In this document: piece by piece, positions 63,117-64,000 of the stretch | Layout: every line of letters begins with the position of its first letter | Position numbering within the stretch: the first letter of the stretch is position 1 | NCBI RefSeq assembly: GCF_900143025.1 | Contig: NZ_FRCT01000004.1 | Coordinates: forward strand, 1 to 64,000 | Direction of reading: 5' to 3' | DNA from: Ruminococcus flavefaciens | GTDB lineage: Bacteria; Bacillota; Clostridia; Oscillospirales; Ruminococcaceae | Length of the DNA: 64,000 nucleotides | The notes under the pieces: model-generated | Seen by the model: the letters and a program-made list of their open reading frames with translations, nothing else | Told to the model about the DNA's origin: nothing | Databases searched by the model: none | Translations under genes and position numbers: made by a program

Positions 63117-63992
63117 CTAATCATCCAAATCAAAATCATCAGGACTGAGCATTACTTCAGCACGATGTGCTTCTGACAGGTGACTTCTATTCCAATTCTC
63201 ATTATGACTATCTATATAATTTCGTTTAGTTTTATGGCCTTTATAAACGTACCAACAGGCACTTCCTTTCGGATTATCAAGAGGATAGATAAAAACCTTT
63301 ACATCAAGTGTTTTTCTTGAGTTACCGCAAGGAGTAAAACGTATACCGAATTCTTTTTCAAATTCAAGATCCATTTTCTTCAATTGTGGTATGTCAGGAT
63401 TTACAGCAGGAGGAATAATAAAATCTTTATCATACCACCAAAGAACAGGCTTACCTTCGGGAGGATAGTACTTATTCAGCTTTATCGGAACAGTAATCCT
63501 CTCACCATTCTGCCTATATTCAAATACCACATCTTCAAATGTAAGTTCATCATTTTCGATGTAATCACCCTGAAATTGTACAGCAATTCCCTTTGAACTT
63601 CCGCCTTTATTATTAACAGAAACGCAATGGCTTCTTCCGATCTTACAAGGCATCAAATTAAATCTTGGTATTTCAAATTTGGGCGGCCTGTTATCAGAAG
63701 CGGAATCCATTTTATATTTTAATATAACGAGTTTTTGAACATCGACCATTTCAAGCATTTTCGTACTAAGGCAGCACTGCTCTGTGTTCATATCAAGCAT
63801 CTCTGCTGCACTGAAAAAAACTTCTTCTGCAAAAACGTGGTTATCATTGATCAATGCTAAAAAGGCTTCATAATCTGTAATGACCTTTGCCCATGGCAAA
63901 GACTCTGTATTCCTCTGATATGGCATTCCGTAGTTATCGCCGACATTAATAAATCCGTCAGTTCCATCAGACGTATTGATAAGATTCATCAT
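63117..63992 (-). CDS. Unknown protein, may extend beyond window end
   Basis: Frame of 291 residues from an ATG eight bases before the window end, so the true start is uncertain and may be outside. No signal peptide, no membrane helix. Visible parts: FNLMPCKIGRSHCVSVNNKG, then beta-rich stretches (IAVQFQGDYIENDELTFEDVVFEY-type strands) and a basic C-terminal region (KGHKTKRNYIDSHNENWNRS) ending in acidic residues. No family recognised. It lies 76 bases before the small frame at 63040. Confidence 0.55.
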   Translation of the reverse strand: MMNLINTSDGTDGFINVGDNYGMPYQRNTESLPWAKVITDYEAFLALINDNHVFAEEVFFSAAEMLDMNTEQCCLSTKMLEMVDVQKLVILKYKMDSASDNRPPKFEIPRFNLMPCKIGRSHCVSVNNKGGSSKGIAVQFQGDYIENDELTFEDVVFEYRQNGERITVPIKLNKYYPPEGKPVLWWYDKDFIIPPAVNPDIPQLKKMDLEFEKEFGIRFTPCGNSRKTLDVKVFIYPLDNPKGSACWYVYKGHKTKRNYIDSHNENWNRSHLSEAHRAEVMLSPDDFDLDD

Positions 63993-64000
63993 AAGATAAT

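Overview
The window looks like a chromosome segment of a rumen or gut Ruminococcus-type Firmicute (Oscillospiraceae). The evidence is the dockerin modules, a xylanase (GH11) next to a polysaccharide deacetylase (CE4), secreted CotH and BspA-like LRR proteins, frequent TTG starts with strong AGGAGG ribosome binding sites, and moderately AT-rich DNA. The species call is inference; no rRNA, tRNA or CRISPR array was seen.

Layout: 0-10 kb holds a PAP2 phosphatase (cut by the window edge), an XRE regulator, an RsgA stub, a large CotH-type secreted protein, a half MATE transporter, a DUF134-NifX fusion with an MBL hydrolase under a promoter with a duplicated operator, a Ktr potassium uptake pair, and an adenosine deaminase remnant. 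10-16 kb is a plant cell wall block: a three-domain GH11-dockerin protein, a CE4 deacetylase that may once have been fused to it, and an 853-residue dockerin protein. 16-19 kb carries a DUF3795-nitroreductase fusion, a lipoprotein and a decayed alpha/beta hydrolase.

19-25 kb (minus strand) is a compact surface-glycan operon: flippase, DUF115-like protein, CMP-sugar cytidylyltransferase, a DRE-TIM aldolase with a C-terminal DUF115-like half, and a PfkB kinase. This set suggests synthesis and transfer of a CMP-activated 2-keto-3-deoxy sugar by an unusual route. 25-27 kb is a TPP riboswitch controlling a SAM methyltransferase and a TenA protein. 27-29 kb holds an esterase-MBL fusion with an AlkZ-related protein. 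29-37 kb (minus) is a second polysaccharide operon with the CapE-CapF-WecB route to UDP-L-FucNAc, glycosyltransferases, an IS3 remnant and decayed genes.

37-46.5 kb is an accessory island: a HEAT-like protein, a P-loop NTPase plus DUF4869 pair, and an AbiL/RloAB-like operon (AAA ATPase, RloB-like TOPRIM protein, two-TM membrane protein), followed by broken Rpn and DUF1703 nucleases and an RHH protein. 46.5-52 kb has a DUF1848 protein, a frameshifted serine hydrolase, and the worn remains of a mobilizable element (DUF960, amidoligase, integrase, MobC, relaxase). 52-64 kb carries envelope and secreted proteins (LRR protein with an SPETG sorting signal, lipoproteins, a subtilase with an extra C-terminal domain), a glycosyltransferase and MATE pair diverging from a carbonic anhydrase, and an unrecognised minus-strand operon running into the window end.

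The best candidates for something undescribed are the aldolase/cytidylyltransferase/kinase/DUF115 operon, the AbiL-like operon with its added membrane protein next to the DUF4869 pair, and the TPP-controlled methyltransferase-TenA operon.
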